A DNA stretch of 64,000 nt from contig NZ_VIKW01000022.1 in the NCBI RefSeq assembly GCF_009711975.1, forward strand, positions 31,812 to 95,811, given 5' to 3'. Position numbers and translations under genes: made by a program. Below the pieces are notes generated by a model. That model made no database searches, had not been told where the DNA came from, and was given only the letters and a program-made list of their open reading frames with translations. This document shows positions 38,811 through 48,546 of the stretch, in pieces. Within the stretch, counting starts at the first letter, position 1. Each line of letters starts with the position of its first letter. The stretch comes from Anabaena sp. UHCC 0204 (lineage in GTDB: Bacteria > Cyanobacteriota > Cyanobacteriia > Cyanobacteriales > Nostocaceae).

Positions 38811-40391
38811 ATGTCCAAGGTTCTTGTCTCCGATCCAATTGATCAAGTTGGTATTGATATTCTTTCCCAAGTGGCCACCGTTGATGTCAACACCAGCCTC
38901 AAGCCAGATGAACTTAAAGCCATCATTGGTGAGTATGATGCACTAATGATCCGTTCTGGAACTCGCGTTACTCAAGAAATTATAGAAGCTGGCACAAAAT
39001 TAAAAATTATTGGTCGTGCTGGTGTGGGTGTGGATAACGTTGATGTTCCCGCAGCTACTCGTAAAGGGATTGTCGTCGTTAATTCCCCCGAAGGTAACAC
39101 AATTGCCGCAGCCGAACACGCCTTAGCCATGATGTTATCCTTATCTCGTCATGTTCCTGATGCTAACGCTTCAGTGAAACGTGGTGAGTGGGATCGTAAA
39201 AGTTTTGTTGGTTCAGAAGTATACAAAAAAACCCTGGGCGTTGTCGGGTTAGGAAAAATTGGTTCTCACGTTGCTACTGTAGCTAAAGCAATGGGCATGA
39301 AACTCCTAGCTTATGATCCATTTATCTCCACAGAAAGAGCCGAACAACTGGGTTGTCAATTGGTGGAATTAAATGTGTTATTCCAGCAAGCTGACTATAT
39401 CACCTTGCACATTCCCAAAACCACCGAAACTGCCAACTTAATCAACGCTAAAACTTTGGCGTTAATGAAACCCACCACCAGAATTATTAACTGCGCTCGT
39501 GGTGGCATTATTGATGAAGCCGCTTTAGCAGAGGCAATTAAAAATGGTGTAATTGCTGGGGCAGCCTTAGATGTATTCGATTCCGAACCATTAGGTGAAT
39601 CAGAATTGCGATCGCTTGGCAAAGAAGTCATTCTCACTCCTCACCTCGGTGCTTCCACCGCTGAAGCTCAAGTTAATGTAGCCATAGATGTAGCTGAACA
39701 AATTCGGGATGTGTTATTAGGACTACCTGCCCGTTCGGCTGTGAATATTCCTGGCCTTGGTCCTGATATCTTAGAAGAATTGAAGCCCTACATGGAATTA
39801 GCCGAAACCTTGGGTAACTTAGTTGGTCAACTCACAGGCGGCAGAGTAGAAACACTTAATGTTACACTACAAGGGGAACTAGCAACTAACAAAAGTCAAC
39901 CCTTAGTTATAGCAGCCCTCAAAGGACTACTTTACCAAGCCCTGCGGGAACGGGTAAATTATGTCAACGCCAACATAGAAGCTAAGGAAAGGGGTATTCG
40001 GGTTATTGAAACACGGGATGCCTCAACAAGAGATTATTCAGGTTCATTGCATCTCCAAGCCACAGGAACATTAGGTACACATTCTGTTACTGGTGCTTTA
40101 TTGGGTGATAAAGAAATTCACCTCACTGACGTTGACGGTTTCCCTATTAACGTCCCCCCTAGCAAATATATGTTGTTCACTCTGCACCGTGATATGCCAG
40201 GTATTATTGGTAAACTCGGTTCTTTACTGGGCAGCTTTAATGTCAATATTGCCAGTATGCAGGTAGGGCGAAAAATCGTCCGTGGTGATGCTGTCATGGC
40301 TTTGAGCATTGATGATCCTTTACCCGATGGCATTTTAGAGGAAATCAAAAAAGTATCAGGGATTCGAGACGCTTATACAGTCACTCTTTAA
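38811..40391 (+). CDS. serA: D-3-phosphoglycerate dehydrogenase
   Basis: A 526-residue enzyme oxidising 3-phosphoglycerate in the first step of serine synthesis. It has the NAD-binding motif GVVGLGKIGSHVA, the substrate/catalytic region NCARGGIIDEAALAEA, and HLGASTAEAQ with the catalytic His. An intervening allosteric domain and a C-terminal ACT domain (MLFTLHRDMPGIIGKLGSLL) complete the long type typical of cyanobacteria and mycobacteria. The ACT domain suggests serine feedback. It starts at ATG 38811 in the usual MSKVLVSDP form. It is likely monocistronic. Confidence 0.96.
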   Translation: MSKVLVSDPIDQVGIDILSQVATVDVNTSLKPDELKAIIGEYDALMIRSGTRVTQEIIEAGTKLKIIGRAGVGVDNVDVPAATRKGIVVVNSPEGNTIAAAEHALAMMLSLSRHVPDANASVKRGEWDRKSFVGSEVYKKTLGVVGLGKIGSHVATVAKAMGMKLLAYDPFISTERAEQLGCQLVELNVLFQQADYITLHIPKTTETANLINAKTLALMKPTTRIINCARGGIIDEAALAEAIKNGVIAGAALDVFDSEPLGESELRSLGKEVILTPHLGASTAEAQVNVAIDVAEQIRDVLLGLPARSAVNIPGLGPDILEELKPYMELAETLGNLVGQLTGGRVETLNVTLQGELATNKSQPLVIAALKGLLYQALRERVNYVNANIEAKERGIRVIETRDASTRDYSGSLHLQATGTLGTHSVTGALLGDKEIHLTDVDGFPINVPPSKYMLFTLHRDMPGIIGKLGSLLGSFNVNIASMQVGRKIVRGDAVMALSIDDPLPDGILEEIKKVSGIRDAYTVTL

Positions 40392-40421
40392 TGGTGATTT
40401 TTGAGTTTGATTTGATGAAGA

Positions 40422-40522
40422 TGATTCAATAATTGGAGAATTAGAAAATACATCTTTAACTGTGATTTTGGTGATTTATTTGATTAGGATAATTAAATAA
40501 TTTGAGAATTAGAAAATTCATC
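40422..40522 (+). repeat. Imperfect 32-bp direct repeat between serA and prmA
   Basis: Units at 40423-40454 and 40491-40522 share AATAATT-GAGAATTAGAAAA-type sequence ending in CATC; no gene lies in this gap. Confidence 0.5.
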
Positions 40523-40583
40523 CTAATCATAAAAATCATTGTTTTTACCTATCTAAAATATAAAATCTGCGATATAAAATTCT

Positions 40584-41504
40584 ATGGCAAATACTTGGTG
40601 GGAACTAAATATTTTATCTGAACCAGATTTAGAAGATTCTATATTTTGGCGGTTAGAAAACTTTGGCTGTCGTGGTACAGCAGTGGAAATGAAAGGTAAT
40701 GCTTTATTAGTTAAAGCCTATTTACCGAGCTTTCAAACACAATTATTAGATTTGGCCGCCTTGTCACTCCGGCTGCGTCAAGATGCCCTGTGTATAGGAT
40801 TAGTTAGTCCCATATTACATTGGCACATAATTGACGAAGAGGATTGGTCTAGCAGTTGGAAACAACATTGGCAACCGGAAGAAATAGGCGATCGCTTTCT
40901 CATTAACCCCGCTTGGCTACCTTTACCTGAATCCTTAGATCGCTTGGTAATTCGTCTAGATCCAGGTGTCGCTTTTGGTACGGGTAATCACGCCACTACC
41001 CAATTATGTTTGGAATCCCTAGAAATGCGATTCAGTGAAGTTCCCCAATCATTCATGAATGCAGAAGACAAAAAAGAACCATTAATCATTGCTGATATTG
41101 GTTGTGGTTCAGGTATTCTAGGCGTTGGGGCGATATTATTAGGTGCTGGTAAAGTCTATGCCGTAGATAATGATCCCCTAGCAGTCAGATCCACTTTTAG
41201 TAATCGCGCCCTTAATGATATCCGTCCAGATTCTTTAATCCCCATTGAGGGTAGTGTAGACATGGTACGGAAAATAATTGATCAACCCGTAGATGGAATA
41301 GTTTGCAATATTTTAGCTGATGTAATTATTGAATTACTCCCAGAAATGACCACAATTACCAAACCTAGCACCTGGGGTATATTCAGTGGTATTTTATTAG
41401 AACAATCCAAAGCTGTTGCTGATGCCTTAGAACAAAACGGTTGGATTGTCGCCACTCTTTGGAAAAGAAAAGAATGGTGTTGCTTAAATGCCCGTCGTTC
41501 TTAA
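40584..41504 (+). CDS. prmA: Ribosomal protein L11 methyltransferase
   Basis: A 306-residue SAM-dependent methyltransferase that trimethylates ribosomal protein L11. The N-terminal substrate domain starts [10 protein letters not shown]. The catalytic domain has [20 protein letters not shown], the SAM motif [15 protein letters not shown] (~170-184) and [11 protein letters not shown] (NxLA). This matches the PrmA family over its whole length. The L11 gene itself is not in the window. Confidence 0.94.
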   Translation: MANTWWELNILSEPDLEDSIFWRLENFGCRGTAVEMKGNALLVKAYLPSFQTQLLDLAALSLRLRQDALCIGLVSPILHWHIIDEEDWSSSWKQHWQPEEIGDRFLINPAWLPLPESLDRLVIRLDPGVAFGTGNHATTQLCLESLEMRFSEVPQSFMNAEDKKEPLIIADIGCGSGILGVGAILLGAGKVYAVDNDPLAVRSTFSNRALNDIRPDSLIPIEGSVDMVRKIIDQPVDGIVCNILADVIIELLPEMTTITKPSTWGIFSGILLEQSKAVADALEQNGWIVATLWKRKEWCCLNARRS

Positions 41505-41600
41505 CTTATGTAAAAATAAGTTAGATTAAGTTTAACAATAATTGCCACAGACAAAAAACCTCACCGCAATTATTAATAACTTTGTACAAATTCAAACCTC

Positions 41601-43031
41601 ATGATCTTAGATTATCAAGACACAGTTGAAACTCAAAAAATCTACGATGTAGTCATAGTTGGTGCTGGACCAATTGGTTTAGCAACTGCTATTGGTTTAT
41701 ACCAACGCGGTATAGAAAATATATTAGTCATTGATCAAACTCGTGCCTTTCGTCCAGTTGGACAAATATTGGATCTGCTTCCGAATGGATTGAAAGCTCT
41801 CAAATATTTAGATATTAATGCCTATACAGCAGTAAAACAATCTGCCATATCACCTAATCAGGAAAACACTGTTAAAACTTCTCCTGTATGGTCTTATAAA
41901 AATCTCCAAGGACAGTTAATTCGCTCAATTCCTCTCAGTTTTGATACCTGGTTTCAAAAATATGGTGAAGGTAGAGTATCCATACCTTGGTATGAATTGC
42001 AAAACACCCTGAGAAATCTTCTTCCCCCAGCACAAGTTAAAGCTAATCATCGTTGTATTAATGTTATAGATGAACCTGAAATTAACTGTGTGCGAATAGA
42101 TTGTATCTCTGATACCAGCGTCGCAGCTAACCCCTATGCTTATTGGCTAGAAAATCAAAACTCTGATGATAATTCACCAGAAAATATAAATTCTATTTCT
42201 CCAACATTAGCCACAACATCTTTCCGCGCTAAATTAATTATTGGTGCAGATGGAATTAACTCTACAGTTCGGCAAATAATTTATCAAAATAGTCCTAACT
42301 CCGCTTTTGCTAAACCTGAATATTCTGGATTTGCAGCTATATCTTGTCGAGGAATAACTGGAATATCACAAGAAATACAAACAGAAATAGAATCCAGATT
42401 TTTACAAGATTCCGCAATTGTCACCATTAGCAATGATCAAATATCTGCAAATTCTGATTTTAAAAATAGATTAAGGATGATGTTATTTTGCAGAAATAAT
42501 CAATTTGCATATATTCTCCATTTACCTGTACCTCTAGATTCCATACAAGGGAAAACTGGAACTGATTTATTAAATCTAGCTCAACAAGAAATAGCAAAAG
42601 CTGGCTTTCCTGATTCCCTCAAACAGTTAGTGAATCTCTCTCCTGCTACTAATATACAGCAGCGTCCCTACTACATTCATCATGTTATTAATAAATCCAA
42701 TTCTACCACCATTGAACCAACTTGGAATCAACAACGCGTTGTCTTAATTGGAGATGCTGCTCATGGAATGCCTCCTTTCATGGCTCAAGGAGCAAATCAA
42801 GGCTTAGAAGACGCATTAACAATTACCAAACTTATTGCTAAAATTGCTAAAAATCATGATTGGGATAATTTGCCAGTTATAACTGAAGCTTTCGCAAACT
42901 ATGAACATTTGCGTCGTCCATTTATGGAATATATCCAATCAGCAACTTTAACTGGATTTCCTCAATCATCACATCAACAATGGCAGGATTATAATCAAAA
43001 AGTCTATACTCGTAATTTTGCAGATTTGTAA
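41601..43031 (+). CDS. FAD-dependent monooxygenase (aromatic hydroxylase type)
   Basis: A 476-residue flavoprotein of the p-hydroxybenzoate-hydroxylase superfamily. The N-terminal dinucleotide fold VVIVGAGPIGLATAIGLYQRG-type motif is at residues ~14-33, the middle motif is LIIGADGINSTVRQ, and the flavin ribityl motif VVLIGDAAHGMPPFMAQGAN lies near residue 380. Members hydroxylate or otherwise oxidise aromatic or polyene substrates with NAD(P)H and O2; the substrate here is unknown. It has no co-directional partner within 300 bases. Confidence 0.85.
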   Translation: MILDYQDTVETQKIYDVVIVGAGPIGLATAIGLYQRGIENILVIDQTRAFRPVGQILDLLPNGLKALKYLDINAYTAVKQSAISPNQENTVKTSPVWSYKNLQGQLIRSIPLSFDTWFQKYGEGRVSIPWYELQNTLRNLLPPAQVKANHRCINVIDEPEINCVRIDCISDTSVAANPYAYWLENQNSDDNSPENINSISPTLATTSFRAKLIIGADGINSTVRQIIYQNSPNSAFAKPEYSGFAAISCRGITGISQEIQTEIESRFLQDSAIVTISNDQISANSDFKNRLRMMLFCRNNQFAYILHLPVPLDSIQGKTGTDLLNLAQQEIAKAGFPDSLKQLVNLSPATNIQQRPYYIHHVINKSNSTTIEPTWNQQRVVLIGDAAHGMPPFMAQGANQGLEDALTITKLIAKIAKNHDWDNLPVITEAFANYEHLRRPFMEYIQSATLTGFPQSSHQQWQDYNQKVYTRNFADL

Positions 43032-43059
43032 TTAGAACTTGCTGAAAAAGTAAATTTTC

Positions 43060-43150
43060 AGGACTTACGCAAAATTATGAAGAAACGAACCGCAGAGGAC
43101 GCAGAGGACACGGAGAAAGAAGAGTTTCAGAGAGTTATTGCGTAAGTCCT
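43060..43150. repeat. MITE-like repeat, family A copy 3 (inverted)
   Basis: Same 91-base element as at 2751 and 29359 but reversed: AGGACTTACGCAA ends with GCAGAGGACGCAGAGGAC inside. It sits immediately after the monooxygenase stop codon. Confidence 0.85.
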
Positions 43151-43164
43151 AATGCTTTTTTAGG

Positions 43165-43274
43165 GGTTGCTGAATCAGAGTATGAAATTTAAAAATTAGA
43201 TTTCTTTAACTCTTAATTCTTTGCGCCTTTGCGCCTTTGCGTGAGGCTAATTCATACATTCAATCAGCAACGCC
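43165..43274. repeat. MITE-like repeat, family B copy 2
   Basis: Terminal GGGTTGCTGA and TCAGCAACGCC inverted repeats around a GCGCCTTTGCGCCTTTGCG tract. It abuts the family A copy, so the whole 327-base gap before proC is two adjacent elements plus a short AT-rich end. Confidence 0.75.
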
Positions 43275-43358
43275 ACAAATCAAATAAGGCGGAATGAAGT
43301 CCGCCTGCGCTTAATAAATCAAGATTAACTGGTGAATTGGGATAAATAACCTCACCTA

Positions 43359-44180
43359 TCACCCTTTTCCCAATTCCTGAGCGCGTTCTTTTGCGGCTTT
43401 GACGGCTTCGATGAGGGCGGAACGAAAGCCGGCTTTTTCTAAGGCGCTGACACCGGCAATGGTTGTACCACCGGGACTGGTGACTCTATCTTTGAGTTCA
43501 GCGGGGTGGATTTTTGTTTCTTGTAAAAGAGTGGCTGTTCCTAAAACAGTTTGTAAAGCTAGTTGTTGAGCGATCGCTCTGGGTAAACCAACAGCAACAC
43601 CCCCATCGGCTAAGGCTTCTATCATTAATGCCACATAAGCCGGTCCACTACCAGATAATCCTGTCACCGCATCCATTAAGGTTTCAGAGACTTCAACTAC
43701 TTCTCCCACGGCGGCAAAAATCTGTTGTGCTATTTCTTGATGATGAGGGTGAGTATAAGCACCTAGAGAAATCGCCGTGACTCCTGCTCCCACTGTAGCG
43801 GGGGTATTAGGCATAGCGCGAATTACTGGGACTTGGGGAAAAGCCGCTTCTAATTGTTTTAACGTTACACCCGCCAGTATCGAAATGATCACAGGTGAAT
43901 TATCTCTGGGGAGAATATCTGCTAACTCTTGAGCTACAGCAGTAAATATTTGGGGTTTGACAGCTAACATCACCGCTGTTTGGGCTTCTTCTAAAACTAA
44001 GCTATTATCCGCTGTCACAACTACCCCATATTCCTGCTCTAAATAACTTCGCCGTGAAGCCTGGGGTTCACTGACTATAATTTCTGAGCCTGGATAAATA
44101 CTACTAACAATAAGGCGGGATAATAGAGCTTCTCCCATTACCCCACCGCCAATTAAGCCAAATTTTATATTCATTTTCAT
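43359..44180 (-). CDS. proC: Pyrroline-5-carboxylate reductase
   Basis: A 273-residue NAD(P)H-dependent enzyme for the last step of proline synthesis. The Rossmann motif FGLIGGGVMGEALL is at the N-terminus. VIRAMPNTPATVGAGVTA and the C-terminal signature AVTGLSGSGPAYV with LKDRVTSPGGTTIAGV are diagnostic. Length is typical. It is on the same strand as sepF, pipY and pipX, an arrangement found in many cyanobacteria. Confidence 0.96.
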   Translation of the reverse strand: MKMNIKFGLIGGGVMGEALLSRLIVSSIYPGSEIIVSEPQASRRSYLEQEYGVVVTADNSLVLEEAQTAVMLAVKPQIFTAVAQELADILPRDNSPVIISILAGVTLKQLEAAFPQVPVIRAMPNTPATVGAGVTAISLGAYTHPHHQEIAQQIFAAVGEVVEVSETLMDAVTGLSGSGPAYVALMIEALADGGVAVGLPRAIAQQLALQTVLGTATLLQETKIHPAELKDRVTSPGGTTIAGVSALEKAGFRSALIEAVKAAKERAQELGKG

Positions 44181-44293
44181 TAGTCATTAGTTAGTGGTCA
44201 ATTATCAATAGTTAATCATCCTTTTCTACGAGACGCTACTGCGAATACAATTAATTGGGGATTTAAAACTATGAACTAATGACTAATTTACCG

Positions 44294-44893
44294 TTACTGT
44301 GCCATCCGAGTCGCTTCATTTCCCCAAGTTGGAGTTGCTGTAGCTGCGGGACGAACAGGACGGGCTGCTGGTTGAGGGACTTCATGTATTAAGCCGCCTT
44401 GGGTGCTAACCTGCACACAACTGGGGGTAAACAAGAAGATGCTTTCGCCAATCCGTTCTTGATGTCCATCTAAAGCATAAGTACCACCAGCTACAAAATC
44501 AACTGCTCGTTGAGCTTGATCGGGGTCCATAATTGTCAAGTTTAATACTACTGATTTGCGCTCGCGCAGTGCTTGAATCGCTTGGGGCATTTCTTCAAAT
44601 GTGCGAGGTTCAAGGACTAGAACTTCGGAGATCCCATTAATTGCGCCTGGCATACCAATAACATTACTCATAGGTTTAGATACTGTTGCTGCTACTTCAT
44701 CAGTAGTTGTAGGTGGATTTTCCCGCCAACGCCGATTAGGAGGAGTAGTTTCCTGTGGGGCTGGTTGAGAGTTGTCTTGTTGATAGATGTTCTGATAACT
44801 ATCGGCTGAATCAGCTTCTTCTTCGTAGTATTCGTATTCTACCTGCTCATTCAAACCCACAAAGTCCCTGAGTTTAGAAAATATATTGCTCAT
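44294..44893 (-). CDS. sepF: Cell division protein SepF
   Basis: A 199-residue protein with an N-terminal membrane-binding amphipathic start ([14 protein letters not shown]), an acidic, tyrosine-rich and proline-rich linker, and the SepF core ([43 protein letters not shown]) at ~110-175. SepF anchors FtsZ filaments to the membrane at mid-cell. In cyanobacteria it is also called Cdv2. The C-terminal ~25 residues are a proline/alanine-rich tail. Confidence 0.94.
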   Translation of the reverse strand: MSNIFSKLRDFVGLNEQVEYEYYEEEADSADSYQNIYQQDNSQPAPQETTPPNRRWRENPPTTTDEVAATVSKPMSNVIGMPGAINGISEVLVLEPRTFEEMPQAIQALRERKSVVLNLTIMDPDQAQRAVDFVAGGTYALDGHQERIGESIFLFTPSCVQVSTQGGLIHEVPQPAARPVRPAATATPTWGNEATRMAQ

Positions 44894-45260
44894 GTTGTAC
44901 GCTCCCGGATTAAAGTTCCCCTAATTTTTCTGACTACAAGTTACATTAACGTCACTTATAGGCAGTAGTCATAACTATAGTAGATGCTGGACGTAGCAAT
45001 TTTACTACTGATTGTAGCCTCTAGTAAAAGTTATCAATGATAAACAGATATTGATGTTAATGCCTGCACATTAACCTATCTGTAACAATGAGTTAAGATT
45101 ATAGCCTAAGGATCATTAAAAATAAAGATGGTCGTCCCACCTTTGCAATTAAGGATTACTGATAAGGGTATTATATTTTTTGACAATTATCAATACTGGG
45201 CAATATAACTTCTCAAACTCTTGTCAATCATCTTGTCCATCACCATAGCAAAAGTCATAA
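44894..45260. other. Gene-free region between pipY and sepF
   Basis: No open frame of note on either strand. It is AT-rich and presumably holds the sepF promoter, so sepF need not depend on the pipX-pipY transcript. Confidence 0.5.
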
Positions 45261-45950
45261 CTAAGAGCGTTGACCAAACAAAATTGTACCTAATCTTACC
45301 ATCGTTGCTCCGGCTTGCACTGCCAACTGGTAATCTCCAGACATCCCCATGGATAAGTGCTGCATTGTAATATTGGAGTAGTGTTGTGATTGAATCTCTT
45401 GCGCTAATTCACTAGTCCGGTTAAACACATTCAATATTTCTTCATCCTCTAACCCTAGAGGGGGAATTGTCATCAAACCTTGAATTTGTAAATTTTGACA
45501 TTGATTGAGTGCTGCCAAGTCAGCGAATAATTCTGGAATCATCCAACCAGATTTATTCGCATCAGGGAGAATTTTGACTTGTAAACAGACATTTGGATTC
45601 ACTCCGAGTTCTTGAGCTAGAGTGTTTAAGCGTTGTGCCAGCGGCAAGTTATCAACGGAGTGAATCCATGGAAATAGTTCTAAGGCTTTTTTGGCCTTAT
45701 TAGTTTGTAAATGTCCAATTAAGTGCCAGGTAATATCCGATAGTTCTTGCAACTCGGCTTGTTTACTGGCAGCTTCTTGGATACGACTTTCTGCAAAATC
45801 ACGAATTCCTGCGGCATAAGCTTCCCGCATCAATTCAGTAGATACTCTTTTAGTAACAGCAATCAACCTCACTGTAGGTGGTAGTGAGGCGCGAATATTA
45901 GCAAGGCGGTGTCTAAGGCAATCGGAGCGATCGCTAATTGAACTACTCAT
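45261..45950 (-). CDS. pipY: YggS/PipY family pyridoxal-phosphate homeostasis protein
   Basis: A 229-residue single-domain PLP-binding protein with the alanine-racemase-like barrel: RLIAVTKRVSTELMREAY (PLP lysine), WHLIGHLQTNKAKKAL, IHSVDNLPLA and LSMGMSGDYQLAVQAGATMVRLG-type phosphate loop. YggS proteins buffer PLP and amino-acid pools rather than racemise. It overlaps pipX by four bases (ATGA), the classic cyanobacterial pipX-pipY operon. Confidence 0.95.
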   Translation of the reverse strand: MSSSISDRSDCLRHRLANIRASLPPTVRLIAVTKRVSTELMREAYAAGIRDFAESRIQEAASKQAELQELSDITWHLIGHLQTNKAKKALELFPWIHSVDNLPLAQRLNTLAQELGVNPNVCLQVKILPDANKSGWMIPELFADLAALNQCQNLQIQGLMTIPPLGLEDEEILNVFNRTSELAQEIQSQHYSNITMQHLSMGMSGDYQLAVQAGATMVRLGTILFGQRS

Positions 45951-46225
45951 TGGAATGTACGCTGGAAAACACTTTGAAGTTGCTCGTACTCCTGGGAGTT
46001 ACCACTGCGGCGCAAAGTACGTAAACGATTTTCCAGCATCATTCTCGCTTCAGTCCTGCCAATAGGCTGAAATTTCAGGACTTTCAGATCATTTGTCACC
46101 AGAAAAAATAAGCGTTGGGCATAGAGTGTGGTAAACAGATCCTGGTTCTCATCAACCATACAGATCCTATAGAGTAAACCCCAAGTTGGATGATTTATGT
46201 AAGTTTCTGAGTTTTCTGGATTCAT
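45947..46225 (-). CDS. pipX: NtcA coactivator PipX
   Basis: A 92-residue protein with the full PipX pattern: an N-terminal Tudor-like domain (YINHPTWGLLYRICMVDEN, LYAQRLFFLVTND, KFQPIGRTEARMMLE) and C-terminal helices (LRRSGNSQEYEQLQSVFQ). It binds either the nitrogen regulator NtcA, which it activates, or PII (GlnB), depending on 2-oxoglutarate and ADP/ATP. It is the first gene of the pipX-pipY unit. Confidence 0.97.
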   Translation of the reverse strand: MNPENSETYINHPTWGLLYRICMVDENQDLFTTLYAQRLFFLVTNDLKVLKFQPIGRTEARMMLENRLRTLRRSGNSQEYEQLQSVFQRTFQ

Positions 46226-46266
46226 TTCCTAGTCAAGGTTGGGAGTATATATAGAGTGTTCCGCGA

Positions 46267-46491
46267 TTAACTAACATTCAAAGCATAATACATCCCTTCC
46301 GCCAACATTTGTGTTGACAATGGGAAACTAAGAATCTTATTAACAGTTTCCCACCAGGAATACCACCCTTTTTTATCTTCGGTGATCAAACCTAAGTTTC
46401 TGGGGTGTTGCACGGGCTTCTTTCCATCCTGCCATAATTCTCCCTTAATGGCGCAAAGATGGACATTTATCCAGCCGGCATATAGCAGAAT
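46267..46491 (-). pseudogene. Remnant of an unidentified gene (5' part missing)
   Basis: A 74-codon open stretch ends at TAA 46267-46269 and is bounded upstream by an in-frame TAA at 46492-46494. No usable start occurs in the first 45 codons. The translation looks like real protein (HLCAIKGELWQDGKKPVQHP, then KGWYSWWETVNKILS and MLAEGMYYALNVS). I do not recognise the family. It lies just downstream of the secondary-lipid operon on the same strand, so it may be the remnant of a former last gene of that operon. Confidence 0.45.
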
Positions 46492-46541
46492 TTAGGACGC
46501 AGGAGCATAGCTGTCGCTGTTTCCCCCTGCCCCCTTGTCTA

Positions 46542-48401
46542 TCACCTATTTTTCAGAGAAGGAAAATGTTTACCACCGAGTTCAATTTGTCCAGTTAAGC
46601 ACCCAGTTTTTAACCTACTGATTAAATACTCTAAATCGTGGGCAATAAAGTTTGTACCATGATCTGGTTCTACTAAACTAATTAAATTCACATTATTTAT
46701 TATTTGATTATCTAAATTAGCAATACCTAAAAAATTGAAAACTCCGGATTCATACGTACCACAAGGCACAGAAGGATTATTCACCCCAACACAGTATTCT
46801 TTTTCTTGAAACCAATCAAAATCAGGATAGCCATGAAAGTGAACTATGGGCGCTCCATTGGCAATTAATTCGGGCGTGTATAGAGCCGCACCTAAACTAA
46901 TAGCCAACATAACATAGATATCATAAGAAGGTTTAATATCTACCTTCTTTGATTGACTTTCTAATGGTAGTTGCAAATGCAACTTATCTTGTAAACCGAT
47001 GCGAAGAATATCACAATCAATATTTAAATCTGTTTTATTGCCACCAGAACGAGAACTAACTAACCAAATATCAGGTATTTGCTTAAATCTTTGTTCTGCA
47101 TTAATATTCAATTTTATATAACGTCTACCTTCCGCATTTTGACGAAGTTCTTCACTACTAAATCCAACTACAGGTAATAAAGTCTCCCATTCATCAAAAG
47201 TAATTTCTGGTTTACCTACATAATGAGGAGGTTCAGCATAAGCTACAAAACCGTAAGATACCCCAGTTCTACCATTCACGATTACATCAACAATATCTCT
47301 ATGGGATTTTCTCTTAATAACATCAGCTAATTTAAAGCCGCTGGGAAATAAACCGGTAGATGCTAATTCTTGCCCTAACTTGACTAAATTATGAGCATAA
47401 CTTGATAAATGAGGATTATATTCCCCTACTTCAAAGCGACTAATTAACAATGGAGTAATAGGCACAAATACTTTAGGTATAAGTGATTTTAAAACAAAAT
47501 CTTCAATTTCATATTGATCAAACTTAGAATCAGAAAGATTCATATTGAGAATAGAAATTTTTTCGTTAGATACACCGATCACAATTTCCGAGAAAGTCTT
47601 AATTAGTGTATTGATACCAATCCGGATTTTTTCTGTGTAAGGTGTAAGTGGACTCACAAATTTATGATCTATGTCAGTCAGAATGATTACTTGTGTATTA
47701 GTAGGATCTTCAACATATTTAGCCGCATGATCCTCAGCCCAGCTACTCAATTTAGCAATTTGAACAACAGACATTTGTTGTTTTTCTTTGAGCCAATTAT
47801 AAGATAGTTTATACCAATTTTCTGCTACAAATATTCCTATTTTTCGTAACCATGAGTTCGGTCTTTCTACATCTATTACCGCATCAATATCTGATCTGAC
47901 TCCTTGGATTTTAAAAGATTGATATGAATTAATAATGGGAATTTTAATTTTGTGTTGTAATTCCGTCGTTGCTTCTTTCCAAGGTATGACCTTTACACCA
48001 TATTTTTGCAGACAAAACGATAATTTTTGGCGAAATTGAATAATAACCTGATTATGATAATTATTAGGTAAAGGTCTAAAAGTAACCTTTAAGTTTTCAG
48101 CCATGAACTTAGGATTAATAATTGGGGGTTGGTATCCTGCGGGTGATTCTCCAGAAAAACCACCAATTAATTTACCAATAGTTTGTAAACTAATTCCTTG
48201 AATTAATGGTTCATTGGCAACTTTAGAAGAAACATTCATCTCCTGGATTAATGCCAAAATATCTGCTTTATATGTAGATATTTCTAACTGTATTTCCGGA
48301 GTAATTACTCCCTTGGGAGAACGAATATTCAGTTTGCTATTTTCTGCCCAAAATACTACACCTTGCTGAGTTAGTTTTGCTAAAATTTCTGCTGCGTTCA
48401 T
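46542..48401 (-). CDS. TubC-type docking domain fused to a large unknown region
   Basis: A 619-residue protein. Residues 1-52 (MNAAEILAKLTQQGVVFW, KLNIRSPKG, ISTYKADILALIQE) match the TubC N-terminal docking domain, which normally links NRPS or PKS subunits. The remaining ~565 residues are soluble, mixed alpha/beta and match nothing I know. Visible features are a Rossmann-like LPVVGFSSEELRQN region, HFHGYPDFDWF, VGVNNPSVPCGTYESG with its Cys, and VEPDHGTNFIAHDLEYL. Concentrated His/Asp/Cys in the last 130 residues suggest an active site there. It is the last intact gene of the operon, 145 bases after the ACP gene. Confidence 0.6.
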   Translation of the reverse strand: MNAAEILAKLTQQGVVFWAENSKLNIRSPKGVITPEIQLEISTYKADILALIQEMNVSSKVANEPLIQGISLQTIGKLIGGFSGESPAGYQPPIINPKFMAENLKVTFRPLPNNYHNQVIIQFRQKLSFCLQKYGVKVIPWKEATTELQHKIKIPIINSYQSFKIQGVRSDIDAVIDVERPNSWLRKIGIFVAENWYKLSYNWLKEKQQMSVVQIAKLSSWAEDHAAKYVEDPTNTQVIILTDIDHKFVSPLTPYTEKIRIGINTLIKTFSEIVIGVSNEKISILNMNLSDSKFDQYEIEDFVLKSLIPKVFVPITPLLISRFEVGEYNPHLSSYAHNLVKLGQELASTGLFPSGFKLADVIKRKSHRDIVDVIVNGRTGVSYGFVAYAEPPHYVGKPEITFDEWETLLPVVGFSSEELRQNAEGRRYIKLNINAEQRFKQIPDIWLVSSRSGGNKTDLNIDCDILRIGLQDKLHLQLPLESQSKKVDIKPSYDIYVMLAISLGAALYTPELIANGAPIVHFHGYPDFDWFQEKEYCVGVNNPSVPCGTYESGVFNFLGIANLDNQIINNVNLISLVEPDHGTNFIAHDLEYLISRLKTGCLTGQIELGGKHFPSLKNR

Positions 48402-48546
48402 AACTAAATCTCTCTTGTTTGAAAATAAGAACTTAGGAAAGAGGACACCTAGCTAAATTAGGGTTGTCCTAATCTGGCAAAGTGTCCCAATAATCAAGGA
48501 GGAAAAACTAACATACTTGTCAGAAATTAAACAGAATTTGTAGAGG

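Noticed and set aside
41503..41522. AACTTAT/ATAAGTT hairpin after prmA as a terminator
   Set aside because: AT-only stem without a following T run; too weak to call.
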